This document shows positions 26,939 through 37,049 of a stretch of DNA of 64,000 bases, piece after piece. Made by a program: the position numbers and the translations under genes. The notes beneath the pieces were generated by a model. It ran no database searches and was not told the origin of the DNA. It saw only the letters and a program-made list of their open reading frames with translations. The stretch is from Flagellimonas hadalis (lineage in GTDB: Bacteria; Bacteroidota; Bacteroidia; Flavobacteriales; Flavobacteriaceae), in the NCBI RefSeq assembly GCF_007785775.2, contig NZ_VNIK02000008.1, forward strand, positions 124,001 through 188,000. The letters run 5' to 3'. Numbering within the stretch: the first letter of the stretch is position 1; each line of letters begins with the position of its first letter.

Positions 26939-29900
26939 ATGCTCCCTCAAAAAACAAGGCATTTGCTATATGCCGTGTTGCTGGTGTTCATATCCATATT
27001 TGGTTCCACGGTATTAGCAAAAACAGACGTCAAACTAATTTTGACAAAAATAGTATCCACCGTTTCCGCGGAAGATGCCGGGGAAGAAGAGGTGGTTTCC
27101 GTTCCAGAGATGCCATCGGCCACAGAAGTGACCTTTGCTCCGGCAAGTGCCAGTATGTTCACAACCATTATCCAGGGGAGCGACCAACAGGTCATATGCC
27201 CCAACGATGGAAGTACTTTGGCCAAATTCTTTCTTTGTGGAACCAGCGATATCAGAACCTTGAGCCTGAGCCAATCCGGTAGTACTTATCAATGGCAACA
27301 GTTGGACCCCAATACCTGTGCTCCAACGGTGGTGGACAACTGCCCCACCATAAATGGTGCCTGTACATGGAACACTGTGGGAACAGGAGCGACGTATAAC
27401 CTTTCTACTGCAGGTGAATTCAGGGTACGGGTAAATTCTGGACAGTACTATTATTTTAAATCGACCCTTAACCCCTTGAACCCACAATTGATCAAAGAAG
27501 ATATTGTTTGTGGAAATCCGGGAAGGGTAGAGGTGACCAACGTTCCTGCGGGTTATGAGTACAGTTTGAACAGTCCTGCCGGACCTTACCAAGACACTCC
27601 CTACTTCGATATTACTTCCCTGGGAACTTACAGGGTCTATGTGCGTTTGAAGAACGTTTCGGCCAGTGCCTGTGTATTTCCGTCAAATCCTGTGACCGTG
27701 AACGATCTTGATATCAACGTGGATGTGACCGCCAACGATATTTTATGTAGTGGGGAATTGGGAAGCATTGATATCCAAGTTTCGGGTGTGCCGGGATTTT
27801 ATACCTATCGTTTGATCAAAAATGGGGTGACCGTGAATACTTTCGGTCCAAACGGGGCCGATGCCTATACGTTTGCGAACATAAGCCCCGGAACCTATAG
27901 TATTCGGGTAGAGACCAACGATTGTTCCGTGACCATTACGGAAGATGTCAATGGAGACCCCATCGTGATTGGTGGAGGCATAAGTCCTTTGGCTGTATCT
28001 GCCACTGCTTCGGACAGTTTCGGCTGTGGTGCCACCTCGGTCGATGTCAATCTGACCACTTCAGGGGGTACGGCTCCGTATCGCTTCAGTGTGGATGGAG
28101 CTCCTTTTGGTTCGACCTATGCCAGTACCGCCAGCTTCTCGGTGACTACGGCAGGAACCTATTCCGTTTTGGTGGAAGATGCCAATGGTTGCCAACGAAG
28201 TGCTTCGGTGGATGTTCCGGATATACCCCAGCCCATTTTCAACATCACAGAAGAAGATGCCAACTGTGGGGGTGCCAATGATGGTAGGATTACCGTTAAT
28301 GTGACCAACGGATTTGGGTACGAGATTGAATACAGTGTCAACAATGGGGCCACCTATCAAATAAGCAATGTGTTCTCCAATTTGGCACCAGGTTCCTACG
28401 ATGTGGTCCTGAGGTACCAACAGGATTCGTTTACCTGTGCCACAACACCACAAACCGTCACGGTGGGCACACCATCCACCATAACCGCATCGGCCACTCC
28501 CGATTTTCAGCCCACTTGTGGGAATGAAAATGGGGGACAGATCACCATTTCAGGTGTTTCAGGAGGGACAGGGCCTTATGAATACAGTATCGGTGCCGGT
28601 TTTGGGACCAGTAATGTGTTCCCCAATTTGGGTGTGGGAACCTATACGCCCATGGTAAGGGATGCCAATGGTTGTGTTCAGGCACTTCCGAATATCGTTT
28701 TCAGTACGTTGAACAAACCCACAAATCTGGATTTCAGCATTTCCAGTTTGGATTGTATCACGACCACCGCTTCTTTGGATTTGGCGGTAACGGGTGGAAC
28801 CGGACCATATACCTACGAGATCATTGCCCCTTTGGTGAGTGCAGTCAACAATGGTACCAACAATACCTTTACAGGGTTGGGACTGGGAACCTATACGTTC
28901 AGGGTCACTGACAATGAAGGATGTTCTTATGAAGAGAACTACGCCATTACCGATATCAGTTCCATTGGCGTACAGGCCCAACAGACTAGGGTAGTGACCT
29001 GTGTTGGTGATTCCGACGGGGAAGGTCGCTTTTTGGTGGATGGCTTCAGCACCACCTATAGCTACAGTATAGACGGAGGCCCAGTGTTCACGGCCCAGAA
29101 TGGAAGCATCATTCCCGTAACAGGATTGACTGCCGGAAGTTATGTGATTTCCGTGACCGATGAAGCCACCAATTGTACCGACGCGGCCACTTTGACCATT
29201 GAAGAACCATCAACTGCTTTTGATATTTCAGGTTTGAACGTAACGGACATGAGTTGCCAAAATGGGAACATTGGAGCCGTCCAGATCAATACCGTAGGAG
29301 GATGGGGAGGTAACCGATACACCCTGATCCAACCCGATGGTTCCACAAGAGGACCAAAAAGTGGAAGCACGTTCTCCAATCTTTCCTTGGATGGGAACTA
29401 TCAAGTGATTGTTGCCGATGCCAATGGATGTGAGGTCACCGATAGTTTCACCCTCACAAGATTGGATGCGCCTACCCTCACGCTGGACAACGGAGTCTCT
29501 GATTTCTGTTACGATAATTTTAATGCATCTACCTTGGCCGTGAACGCTGCGGGCGGATTGGCCCCGTACCGCTATAGGATCAACGGAGGTCCTTTGGGGG
29601 CTAGCAACAGCTTTTCCGGACTCACTCCCGGAACCTATACCATTGAAGTGGTGGATGCCAACGACTGTCGCGATACGGTCACCGCTACGATTCAGCCTCA
29701 GGTGATGGCCAATGCCACGATCACTCAGGAACTGGATTGCGGAACCCCTTTTGGTGCAATACAGGTAAACATCAGCAACGGATATACCTCCGGGGGCAAC
29801 TACGATATCTATGAAGTGAGCATCAATGGTGCGCCTTACACTTCTGATAATAACAACATTACAGGGAACTCGTTTGTGTACAATGTTCCCAACGATGGTT

Positions 29901-32900
29901 CCATCATCTCGGATACCACCTTTCAGTTTTTGGTTACTGATAGCCGTGGATGTACCACGCAATCGAACGTTGTGACCATGTCCCCTCCCGAGACCATAGC
30001 AGGGTCTGTAGTGGGTACGGATACGCAATGTGGAGACAATACCAGTGGCATTGTAGAGTTGGTTCCCGACACCACCCAGGGTATTCCACCCTATGAATAC
30101 AGTAATGACAATGGGGCGACATTCAGTAGCCAAAATATCTTTTCGGGTTATGGACCTGGAACCCACGGAGGGTTTGTCATCCGGGACAGTAGGGGCTGTG
30201 TGAGCCCGGCCTATTCCGTCACCATCGGTGCCAGTGATCCTTTGGATGCTTCCGCAACACCCACCGATGCGATTTGTTCATCGGGACCAATTAATGGTGA
30301 AATAGAGGCAACGATCAGCAATGGGGTTGCGCCTTTCGATTATGTATTGGTGGACGAATTTGGGGGAACAGTGGCATCATCGATAGGGACCACCAGTACT
30401 TTGGTGAATTTCACTAACCTACCCACGGGCAACTATACCTTGATCACTACCGATGCCCAAGGTTGTGAGGACCGGGATCCCGTAGTGATAGACCAAAACC
30501 AATTGGATTTGATTCCGTTGGACCCAGCCCCGACAGATTGTTTTGATACTTCGTTTCCATATCGAGTCCAGGCCGTTGGCGGAACAGCACCCTACGATTT
30601 TAGGTTGGTGGGTGACCCGACATGGCAGTTGGGGTCAGGTGCTGGAAATGATATATTTGATGTCACCGGATTGGTAGTTCCTGGAGTGACCTACTTTGTA
30701 GAAGTGATGGACGCCAACGGTTGTACCTATATAGAAGAAATAGATCCCATAGGCCCAACCAATCCTGTTACTGTGACCGCAACTTCCTTGGCAGCCTCCT
30801 GTAATGTGGCAGGAAGTGGCTCCATTGATTTTGAGGTATCTGGAATTTCAGTAGTTGGAAACTTTACTGTCAGGGTAGAAAATACCGATACCGGAGCAAC
30901 GGTTTCGACCCAAACGTTTACTGGAGAAACCATTCCTTATACCGGAACCTTGACCGGATTGGCTCCTGGTAACTATCAGATCATTGTCACAGACGATTCT
31001 ACGGGATGTAGCTCAAGCACCTTGGCATTCATTGACATCAGTGCTGTTTCCATAGCCATCGACAACTTTGTGGAGGCCACATGTAATGCTGGTGCATTGG
31101 TGACCGTAAGAGGCTTTGGAAGCACAGGTCCATACACCTATGCCTATGTGCCTTCGGGAGATCCAGCACCGACAACATTTGTGCCAGAAACCACTTTTGA
31201 GGTTCCTGGTCCTTACCCAACGACATATGATTTCTATGCCCAAGATGCCAATGGATGTACGGCTTTCACTACGCTTGCGGTGACCCAAGAGGCTGGTGTT
31301 CCAGACCCAATGATCGATGTGGTGAACCAATGTACGGCCACAAGTGGTTATCAAATCAATATGGTATCGCCGATCACTTCGGGTTCTGAACCGGAAAATA
31401 CGTTCCAGTACAACATCGGAAGCGGGTACCAAACAGGGACTACCTTTATTGTGCCCAACCCTGGCACCTATGTGATCACGGTGCGTGATGGAAACGGCTG
31501 TACCAACACCGTTACTGCGGAAGTATTCGATTTCTTTGCCATTACGGCCGATGCCACCTCTTTCCCTACCTGTAATGCGGGGGATGGAGTCATCACCGTG
31601 AACACCACCGGGGGTAGTGGAAATTTTGAATACCAATTGAGGGATGCCCTCACTTTGACAGATCTTGGCCCACCACAGTACACCAACGAATTTACCGGTG
31701 TGATGCCTGGGGATTACAATATTTTGGTAACGGATTTGGATTCCAATACATCCCCATTGTGCTCGGATGAGGCAGAAGTTATTGTCTCTACAGTGGATAC
31801 CCCGATCATTACGGCCACGAACAGTAGCCATGTGACCTGTAATGGGGCCGATAACGGTACTATTTCCGTGGAACTTCAACCCGGGACGGATACGGATACA
31901 CCCATACAATATATCCTGTACCAAGGTTCCAGTTCGACCATCGTGGCCGGTCCGCAAGGCTCTCCTGTTTTTGATGACCTTCAACCAGGCACCTATCAGG
32001 CCGAAGTGGTTTCCGATAGGGGATGTGCAAATAGATCAGGGGACATCATCATCGGTGAACCTTCCTTGTTGCTGGCCAATGCAATACATACCGAATTTAG
32101 CTGTAATCCATCCAGCAATCAGTTCAGTACGGCGACCATAACCATTTATACCGATACCAATGGTGATGGAACTGGAACAGCAACTGGAACAGGTCCTTAT
32201 ACCTACAGCATGAACGATGGTACCCCACAGTTTGATGGGACCAATTTTCAGACCAGCAATATTTTTGAAGTGATCGATAATGGCACCAATCAGACCATTA
32301 CCCTCACTGCCCGTGACTATAATGGATGCGAGGAAACATCAACCATAACCATCAACAGCCCAACAGACATCACTTTTAGCTATAATGTGAACCCCATCAC
32401 CTGTGATGCTTCGGGAACAGGGGTGAGCCCGGGTAGCATTGACATCATCATCAATGAAGGTCCGGGTAACTATGAAGTGGAACTATTGCCCTTGGGATCG
32501 GAACCCGCAAGGAACTCCGGAGGCAGTGACCGTGTAAGCTGGGATATTGCCACTCCTGGTGATTATATTTTCGCCGTGACCGATGTGGGCAGCGGCGGAT
32601 GTACGTATTTGACCACCACCATCAACATGCCCGAATACAATACCATCGAGGCCCTGATCGCCGAGGTGGAACCCGTGACCTGTTTTGATGGAAGAGATGG
32701 TTCCATAAGCTTGCAGATCAGCAACTATAATGGTGAGTACAATTACGAAGTGTTCACTCGAGACAATGCAGGAGTGGAAACTACCACAGGGGTAACGGGT
32801 ACTTTTGATACCAATGCCCCGATCAATACTCCCGAGATCATCGAAAATTTACCTGCAGGCAACCTGATTGTCCGTATTGAGGCTGTGGATTCCCCCTATT

Positions 32901-35248
32901 GCGATGCCGTGAGCAATGTTACAACGGTCAGATCGCCGGATAGGGAACTCACCATTGGTGCTGTTCAGACCTCTCCTGTAACCTGTAATGTTCCGGGTTA
33001 TGGTGAGATCACCGTGGCAGGAGATGGCGGATGGGGAACCTATGAGTACCAATTGGTGGCGCCGGATGGTGTTACGATATTGGTGGATTACCCCAACACC
33101 AATCCGGTTTTTGAAAACCTGTCCACGGGCACCTATATCGTCAATGTAAGGGATATGAGAGGTTGCGAGGCCTCCAATACCATCAATTTGCCATTGCCAG
33201 TGGAAATCACGGCAGGCATTCGTGTGGTGAGCCCATTGGCCTGTAACAACGATAACGATGGGGTGATTGAGGCCTTCGCGGTTTCGGGTGGCCAAGGACC
33301 AGGAAATTATCTGTACCAATTGAACCGCATCACTGACGGTACCAATAGTGGACTCCAGACCACCCCAACCTTTGCCAACCTATCGGCGGGAGATTATACC
33401 ATCACTATTTTTGACGGATGGAACTGTAGTGCCCTCACCGATGTGATCACCATTGCCGATCCAGAAATCGTGGTGGCCGAATTGGTGGAGTTGCAACCTC
33501 CAGGTTGTGGGGATTTGGGTAGAATGGAATTAACGGTCACCAATCCGGAACCTCTGGTTGAATACTTCTATCGTAGGTCGGGTACTTCTGATCCATTTAT
33601 TCCTTTTGGGGCCGGAATGAACAGTGTAGAGATTACAGTGGACATTACTGCAGATGCAGGACCTTTCCAATTTGATGTACAGAACTCCAATGGTTGTCCT
33701 TCCGAGAAATCGAACCAGATTTCCTTGGACCCAGCGGCACCGTTGGTGATTTCCTTGGACCTTACCAATGCAACGATCAATTGTGCCGGGGAATCCACTG
33801 GTATCATCCGCTCCGAGGCATTCGGAGGTATTGGAAGCTATATGTATACTTTGGTGAACGCGAATACCTTGCCTGTGTCTGCGGCCAATATTGTCCGTCC
33901 GTCACAAAGCTCTGGAATCTTTAGGGATCTGGATGCCGGCACCTACTACGTGTATGCCCAGAGTGGTGGATGTGAGGCCATGTCGGACCCCATAATCATT
34001 GAACCGAAACCACCATTGGTATTGGAATATCTGGAAGCAGTGCCCGTTATGTGTGCAGGGGATACCAACGGACAGATCATCATCGAAGCCAGTGGAGGTA
34101 CTGGTAGGATCAGGTACTCCATTTCAGATACATTGAGCGAGTTCTTTGAAGGGGATGACCCAAACAATCCAAATCGAAAAACATTCAATGACTTGAGTCC
34201 TAGGACCTATGACATCATCATTCAGGACGATCTTGGATGTACCATTACCCGAACACTGGAAATCACCCAGCCTACGGAACTCATCGCTGCAGTGGTTTCC
34301 ACAACTCCAGAGGTATGCATGGGCGATGGTGATGGCACCTTGACCTTGGGAGTTTCTGGAGGAACGGCACCCTATTACACCAGCATAAATTCAGTGGATG
34401 ATGCCGATTTTGTTCAGAATGATACCATGTTCTTTGATAATCTTCAAGGAGGGGAAACCTATGCCATCTTCATTAGGGATGCAAATGGTTGTCAGACCAA
34501 CGTGATAGCGGAAATAGGTATTGGAATAGACATTGTGGCTGAGCCCATTGTGGAATATGGTTGCGAGGGTATTTTCCCCAATAGTACCGCTACTGTTAGT
34601 ATTGCGGACAGTTCGCAACTTTCCGATCTGTTGTTTTCATTGGATGTTGACGATGTGCAACTGGCCACGAACCAAAGGACCTTTGGAGACCTGCCACCTG
34701 GCGAACATACGGTATATATTTATCACGCCAACGGTTGTGTGACCTTTGTGGAATTTGAGATTGACGCCTATGAGCCACTTACGCTGGAAGCCATGAAAAC
34801 TGGCCCCAATGAGGTCACGGCCATCGCTACGGGCGGATTTGGGGGATATGAGTATTTCTTCCAAGGAGAGTCCTATGGGGACATCAATACGTTCAACATC
34901 AATGTGGATTCCAACATCAACGTTATGGTCAGGGACAACAATGGATGTGTGGCTAATCTTGTGCTGCCGTTCAATTTTGAAGGAATGCCCGAAATGCCGT
35001 CGTTCTTTACCCCGGATGGTGATAATCTGAACGATTACTGGTATCCTGGGAACCGTGAATTTTTCCCCAATATCGATGTGATCATTTATGATCGATATGG
35101 TAGGGTAGTGGCCCGATTGGACCAAGTCAAAAAATGGGATGGGACCTATGAGGGCAAACCGCTGCCCACTGGCGACTACTGGTATGTGGTGAATGCAAAC
35201 GATAGGGAAAAGCAACGATTCGTCGGTCACTTTACGCTATACAGATAG
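26939..35248 (+). CDS. Giant SprB-like cell-surface adhesin with T9SS type B sorting domain
   Basis: A 2769-residue secreted protein. Signal peptide to about residue 27 (ending STVLA), an 80-residue unique region, then an almost uninterrupted series of SprB-type repeats of about 80-110 residues, each with PYTYSINGG-like strands, a NLxPGTYxVxVxD edge and a DANGC-like cysteine turn; I count about 26 such turns by eye. The last about 90 residues form the gliding/type B sorting domain (FFTPDGDNLNDYW, IDVIIYDRYGRVV, WDGTYEGKPLPTGDYWYVV). SprB of Flavobacterium johnsoniae moves along the surface during gliding; proteins of this type are exported by T9SS. No PorP/SprF-like partner gene is adjacent. 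Confidence 0.93.
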   Translation: MLPQKTRHLLYAVLLVFISIFGSTVLAKTDVKLILTKIVSTVSAEDAGEEEVVSVPEMPSATEVTFAPASASMFTTIIQGSDQQVICPNDGSTLAKFFLCGTSDIRTLSLSQSGSTYQWQQLDPNTCAPTVVDNCPTINGACTWNTVGTGATYNLSTAGEFRVRVNSGQYYYFKSTLNPLNPQLIKEDIVCGNPGRVEVTNVPAGYEYSLNSPAGPYQDTPYFDITSLGTYRVYVRLKNVSASACVFPSNPVTVNDLDINVDVTANDILCSGELGSIDIQVSGVPGFYTYRLIKNGVTVNTFGPNGADAYTFANISPGTYSIRVETNDCSVTITEDVNGDPIVIGGGISPLAVSATASDSFGCGATSVDVNLTTSGGTAPYRFSVDGAPFGSTYASTASFSVTTAGTYSVLVEDANGCQRSASVDVPDIPQPIFNITEEDANCGGANDGRITVNVTNGFGYEIEYSVNNGATYQISNVFSNLAPGSYDVVLRYQQDSFTCATTPQTVTVGTPSTITASATPDFQPTCGNENGGQITISGVSGGTGPYEYSIGAGFGTSNVFPNLGVGTYTPMVRDANGCVQALPNIVFSTLNKPTNLDFSISSLDCITTTASLDLAVTGGTGPYTYEIIAPLVSAVNNGTNNTFTGLGLGTYTFRVTDNEGCSYEENYAITDISSIGVQAQQTRVVTCVGDSDGEGRFLVDGFSTTYSYSIDGGPVFTAQNGSIIPVTGLTAGSYVISVTDEATNCTDAATLTIEEPSTAFDISGLNVTDMSCQNGNIGAVQINTVGGWGGNRYTLIQPDGSTRGPKSGSTFSNLSLDGNYQVIVADANGCEVTDSFTLTRLDAPTLTLDNGVSDFCYDNFNASTLAVNAAGGLAPYRYRINGGPLGASNSFSGLTPGTYTIEVVDANDCRDTVTATIQPQVMANATITQELDCGTPFGAIQVNISNGYTSGGNYDIYEVSINGAPYTSDNNNITGNSFVYNVPNDGSIISDTTFQFLVTDSRGCTTQSNVVTMSPPETIAGSVVGTDTQCGDNTSGIVELVPDTTQGIPPYEYSNDNGATFSSQNIFSGYGPGTHGGFVIRDSRGCVSPAYSVTIGASDPLDASATPTDAICSSGPINGEIEATISNGVAPFDYVLVDEFGGTVASSIGTTSTLVNFTNLPTGNYTLITTDAQGCEDRDPVVIDQNQLDLIPLDPAPTDCFDTSFPYRVQAVGGTAPYDFRLVGDPTWQLGSGAGNDIFDVTGLVVPGVTYFVEVMDANGCTYIEEIDPIGPTNPVTVTATSLAASCNVAGSGSIDFEVSGISVVGNFTVRVENTDTGATVSTQTFTGETIPYTGTLTGLAPGNYQIIVTDDSTGCSSSTLAFIDISAVSIAIDNFVEATCNAGALVTVRGFGSTGPYTYAYVPSGDPAPTTFVPETTFEVPGPYPTTYDFYAQDANGCTAFTTLAVTQEAGVPDPMIDVVNQCTATSGYQINMVSPITSGSEPENTFQYNIGSGYQTGTTFIVPNPGTYVITVRDGNGCTNTVTAEVFDFFAITADATSFPTCNAGDGVITVNTTGGSGNFEYQLRDALTLTDLGPPQYTNEFTGVMPGDYNILVTDLDSNTSPLCSDEAEVIVSTVDTPIITATNSSHVTCNGADNGTISVELQPGTDTDTPIQYILYQGSSSTIVAGPQGSPVFDDLQPGTYQAEVVSDRGCANRSGDIIIGEPSLLLANAIHTEFSCNPSSNQFSTATITIYTDTNGDGTGTATGTGPYTYSMNDGTPQFDGTNFQTSNIFEVIDNGTNQTITLTARDYNGCEETSTITINSPTDITFSYNVNPITCDASGTGVSPGSIDIIINEGPGNYEVELLPLGSEPARNSGGSDRVSWDIATPGDYIFAVTDVGSGGCTYLTTTINMPEYNTIEALIAEVEPVTCFDGRDGSISLQISNYNGEYNYEVFTRDNAGVETTTGVTGTFDTNAPINTPEIIENLPAGNLIVRIEAVDSPYCDAVSNVTTVRSPDRELTIGAVQTSPVTCNVPGYGEITVAGDGGWGTYEYQLVAPDGVTILVDYPNTNPVFENLSTGTYIVNVRDMRGCEASNTINLPLPVEITAGIRVVSPLACNNDNDGVIEAFAVSGGQGPGNYLYQLNRITDGTNSGLQTTPTFANLSAGDYTITIFDGWNCSALTDVITIADPEIVVAELVELQPPGCGDLGRMELTVTNPEPLVEYFYRRSGTSDPFIPFGAGMNSVEITVDITADAGPFQFDVQNSNGCPSEKSNQISLDPAAPLVISLDLTNATINCAGESTGIIRSEAFGGIGSYMYTLVNANTLPVSAANIVRPSQSSGIFRDLDAGTYYVYAQSGGCEAMSDPIIIEPKPPLVLEYLEAVPVMCAGDTNGQIIIEASGGTGRIRYSISDTLSEFFEGDDPNNPNRKTFNDLSPRTYDIIIQDDLGCTITRTLEITQPTELIAAVVSTTPEVCMGDGDGTLTLGVSGGTAPYYTSINSVDDADFVQNDTMFFDNLQGGETYAIFIRDANGCQTNVIAEIGIGIDIVAEPIVEYGCEGIFPNSTATVSIADSSQLSDLLFSLDVDDVQLATNQRTFGDLPPGEHTVYIYHANGCVTFVEFEIDAYEPLTLEAMKTGPNEVTAIATGGFGGYEYFFQGESYGDINTFNINVDSNINVMVRDNNGCVANLVLPFNFEGMPEMPSFFTPDGDNLNDYWYPGNREFFPNIDVIIYDRYGRVVARLDQVKKWDGTYEGKPLPTGDYWYVVNANDREKQRFVGHFTLYR

Positions 35249-35375
35249 AGGGATTTATTTTATAAATCATTGATAATAAGTCTAAAACGTATTTTGGTGT
35301 CAAGATGGGTGGTCCTATTTTGCATTCGAGGGCAAAAGTTTTGTAGGGGCTGAGGCAAAATATCATCAAAATTTA

Positions 35376-35383
35376 TATTTTTG
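35376..35383 (+). promoter_or_regulatory. -7 box of the tRNA-Pro gene
   Basis: TATTTTTG matches TAnnTTTG and ends 11 bases before the mature tRNA 5' end. The -33 element is not clear. Confidence 0.5.
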
Positions 35384-35394
35384 CAGTCCGATTT

Positions 35395-35468
35395 CGGGAT
35401 GTGGCGCAGTCTGGTAGCGTACACGCATGGGGTGCGTGTGGTCGCTGGTTCGAATCCAGTCATCCCGA
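35395..35468 (+). tRNA. tRNA-Pro (anticodon GGG)
   Basis: A 74-base cloverleaf. The acceptor stem CGGGATG (35395-35401) pairs with CATCCCG (35461-35467), with discriminator A and no encoded CCA. The D arm contains GGCGCAGTCTGGTAGCG. The anticodon stem CACGC/GCGTG encloses loop ATGGGGT, so the anticodon is GGG. The T arm is CTGG-TTCGAAT-CCAG. A C1-G72 pair is characteristic of bacterial tRNA-Pro. It lies directly upstream of an integrase gene in the same orientation, the usual geometry for an element inserted at a tRNA 3' end. Confidence 0.95.
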
Positions 35469-35511
35469 CGAACCATGGTTTTATGACACTAAGTAAAACC
35501 TTAATTAATTG

Positions 35512-35545
35512 AAAACCAGAAAATTAATTTTTTCTGGTTTTTTTT
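35512..35545 (+). terminator. Terminator after tRNA-Pro
   Basis: AAAACCAGAAAA (35512-35523) pairs perfectly with TTTTCTGGTTTT (35530-35541) around a 6-base loop, followed by further T residues. The stem is A/T-rich at both ends but has a CCAG core. It separates tRNA transcription from the integrase gene. Confidence 0.8.
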
Positions 35546-35572
35546 ATTTCCATCTGAAACCATCGGTGAGGA

Positions 35573-35592
35573 TGTCCTATAGAGTGTCCTAT
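35573..35592. repeat. Direct repeat TGTCCTAT x2, possible recombinase arm sites
   Basis: TGTCCTAT occurs at 35573-35580 and 35585-35592 (12-base spacing), again at 35841-35848 inside the integrase gene, and as GTCCTAT at 35312-35318 left of the tRNA. Clustering of an 8-mer around the presumed attachment site suggests arm-type binding sites, without proof. Confidence 0.35.
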
Positions 35593-35690
35593 TTTTGTCG
35601 GGAAAAATTCCCTAAATTGTACTTCCATTATTGATTTTTCGTGTGATTTGACTTTCGCTTCAACCAATGTTTCACTTAAAGCGAGAACAC

Positions 35691-36965
35691 ATGAATACCT
35701 CTAACTCCTTCAGTATCAGTTTTTGGCTGAAAAAATCAGGAAGAAAAAAAGATGGACGGTTTCCAATTTATGTCCGGATCAGATGTAAAGGAAAAAATGC
35801 AGATCTCAGTGTCCATAGATCAACTTTTGAAGAACGATGGTGTCCTATTTTGGGAAAAATGGACCATAGGGCCAGTGAATCCGTTGTTGTAAACAAATAT
35901 CTGGACGACGTCCGTGCAAAGTTGCTGGAATGCCATCGGCAACTTAGTGCCGAGAGTAACTTTATAACGGCACAATCCATCAAGCTTCGATATCTGGGAA
36001 AGGACAAGGTGATGCTCACCCTATTGGACCTTTTGGAGTACAACCGAACCTATGAGTTGCCCAAACTGGCCAAAGGGACGGTCAAGAACTATTCCTCCAC
36101 AGAGACCTACCTGAAACGCTTCATTGCCAAAAAATATCGGGTACCCGATATTGGGCTGGCCTCGATAGACTATGCCTTTTTGATCGAGTTTGAAAACTTC
36201 CTGCGGAACTGCGAACCCATCAAATCGTTCCAGACATTGAACAACAACGGTATCATGAAACATATGCTGCGGTTCAAGAAATTGGTGACCATGGCCTATA
36301 AATTTGATTGTATCCCCAAGAATCCCTTCAATCTGTATAAAGTGAAAATGGAGGATTATGACAGTGCTTTCTTGGAAGAGGAGGAAATTCTGGCGCTGGA
36401 CCAATTGGAATTCGAGGAAAAGGGCATGGAACTGGTCCGGGATATTTTCCTTTTTGCCTGTTATACCGGACTCAGCTACATAGAGATCAAACTTCTCAAT
36501 CCCAATGGTATCGTATCCGGCATCGACGGGGAACTCTGGATCGATGTAAAACGCCAAAAGACCAAGACCGAAGTGAAGGTTCCCCTATTGCCCAAAGCCA
36601 AGAAAATCTTGGAGAAGTATGTGGATTTTCCCAAAAATGAAAATACCGTTCTTCCAGTGTATTCCAATCAAAAGGTGAACCAATACCTAAAGATCATTGC
36701 ACAAAGGGCAAATATTGATAAGCACCTAACCTTCCATGTGGCCAGACATACCTTTGCAACGACAATCACCTTAATGAACGACGTGCCCATTGAGACCGTT
36801 TCCAAACTCCTCGGGCATACCAAGCTTTCAACGACCCAAAAGTATGCTAGGGTCGTGGAAAAGAAAATCAGCAAGGACATGGCCCAGTTGAAGGAGAAAT
36901 TGGGAAGCGGGCAAAGTAAAGCGAACGACAATTCGGAATATCCGACCCTAAAGATTATCAGGTAA
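35691..36965 (+). CDS. Tyrosine-type site-specific recombinase (Bacteroidota integrase)
   Basis: A 424-residue integrase with an N-terminal arm-binding region (NSFSISFWLKKSGRKKDGRF), a SAM-like core-binding domain (about 110-210) and a catalytic domain. Visible catalytic residues are Lys in the KRQKTKTEVKVPL hairpin, HVARH (His and Arg II), GHTKLSTTQKY (His/Gly and nucleophilic Tyr). The usual Arg I position, in CYTGLSYIEI, is Ser where most relatives have CYTGLRYSD; CTnDOT IntDOT is known to lack the canonical Arg I. ATG 35691 fits the family N-terminus; ATG 35667 is an alternative. It probably mobilised the following island. Confidence 0.93.
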   Translation: MNTSNSFSISFWLKKSGRKKDGRFPIYVRIRCKGKNADLSVHRSTFEERWCPILGKMDHRASESVVVNKYLDDVRAKLLECHRQLSAESNFITAQSIKLRYLGKDKVMLTLLDLLEYNRTYELPKLAKGTVKNYSSTETYLKRFIAKKYRVPDIGLASIDYAFLIEFENFLRNCEPIKSFQTLNNNGIMKHMLRFKKLVTMAYKFDCIPKNPFNLYKVKMEDYDSAFLEEEEILALDQLEFEEKGMELVRDIFLFACYTGLSYIEIKLLNPNGIVSGIDGELWIDVKRQKTKTEVKVPLLPKAKKILEKYVDFPKNENTVLPVYSNQKVNQYLKIIAQRANIDKHLTFHVARHTFATTITLMNDVPIETVSKLLGHTKLSTTQKYARVVEKKISKDMAQLKEKLGSGQSKANDNSEYPTLKIIR

Positions 36966-37003
36966 TGTGACCCAGGGCTTGATATTGTTCTTTTGCCACC
37001 CAT

Positions 37004-37027
37004 TTATTTTAGAGTTTGCTAAAATAA
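37004..37027. promoter_or_regulatory. Operator of the mer-type ArsR regulator
   Basis: TTATTTTAG (37004-37012) and CTAAAATAA (37019-37027) are a perfect 9-bp inverted repeat with a 6-base spacer, 22 bases before the regulator start. This is the size and placement expected of an autoregulatory ArsR/SmtB operator. Confidence 0.7.
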
Positions 37028-37049
37028 TAAATTACTGTAACTTCGTAGT

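Noticed and set aside
29228-31984. Long minus-strand open frames (about 310 and 320 codons) within the adhesin gene
   Set aside because: They are low-complexity mirror frames of the repetitive SprB-like coding sequence with no recognisable domain.
27000-35000. Regularly spaced similar DNA segments that could suggest a CRISPR or satellite array
   Set aside because: The repetition follows protein repeats of 80-110 residues in one open frame, with divergent DNA; no short identical repeats with spacers.
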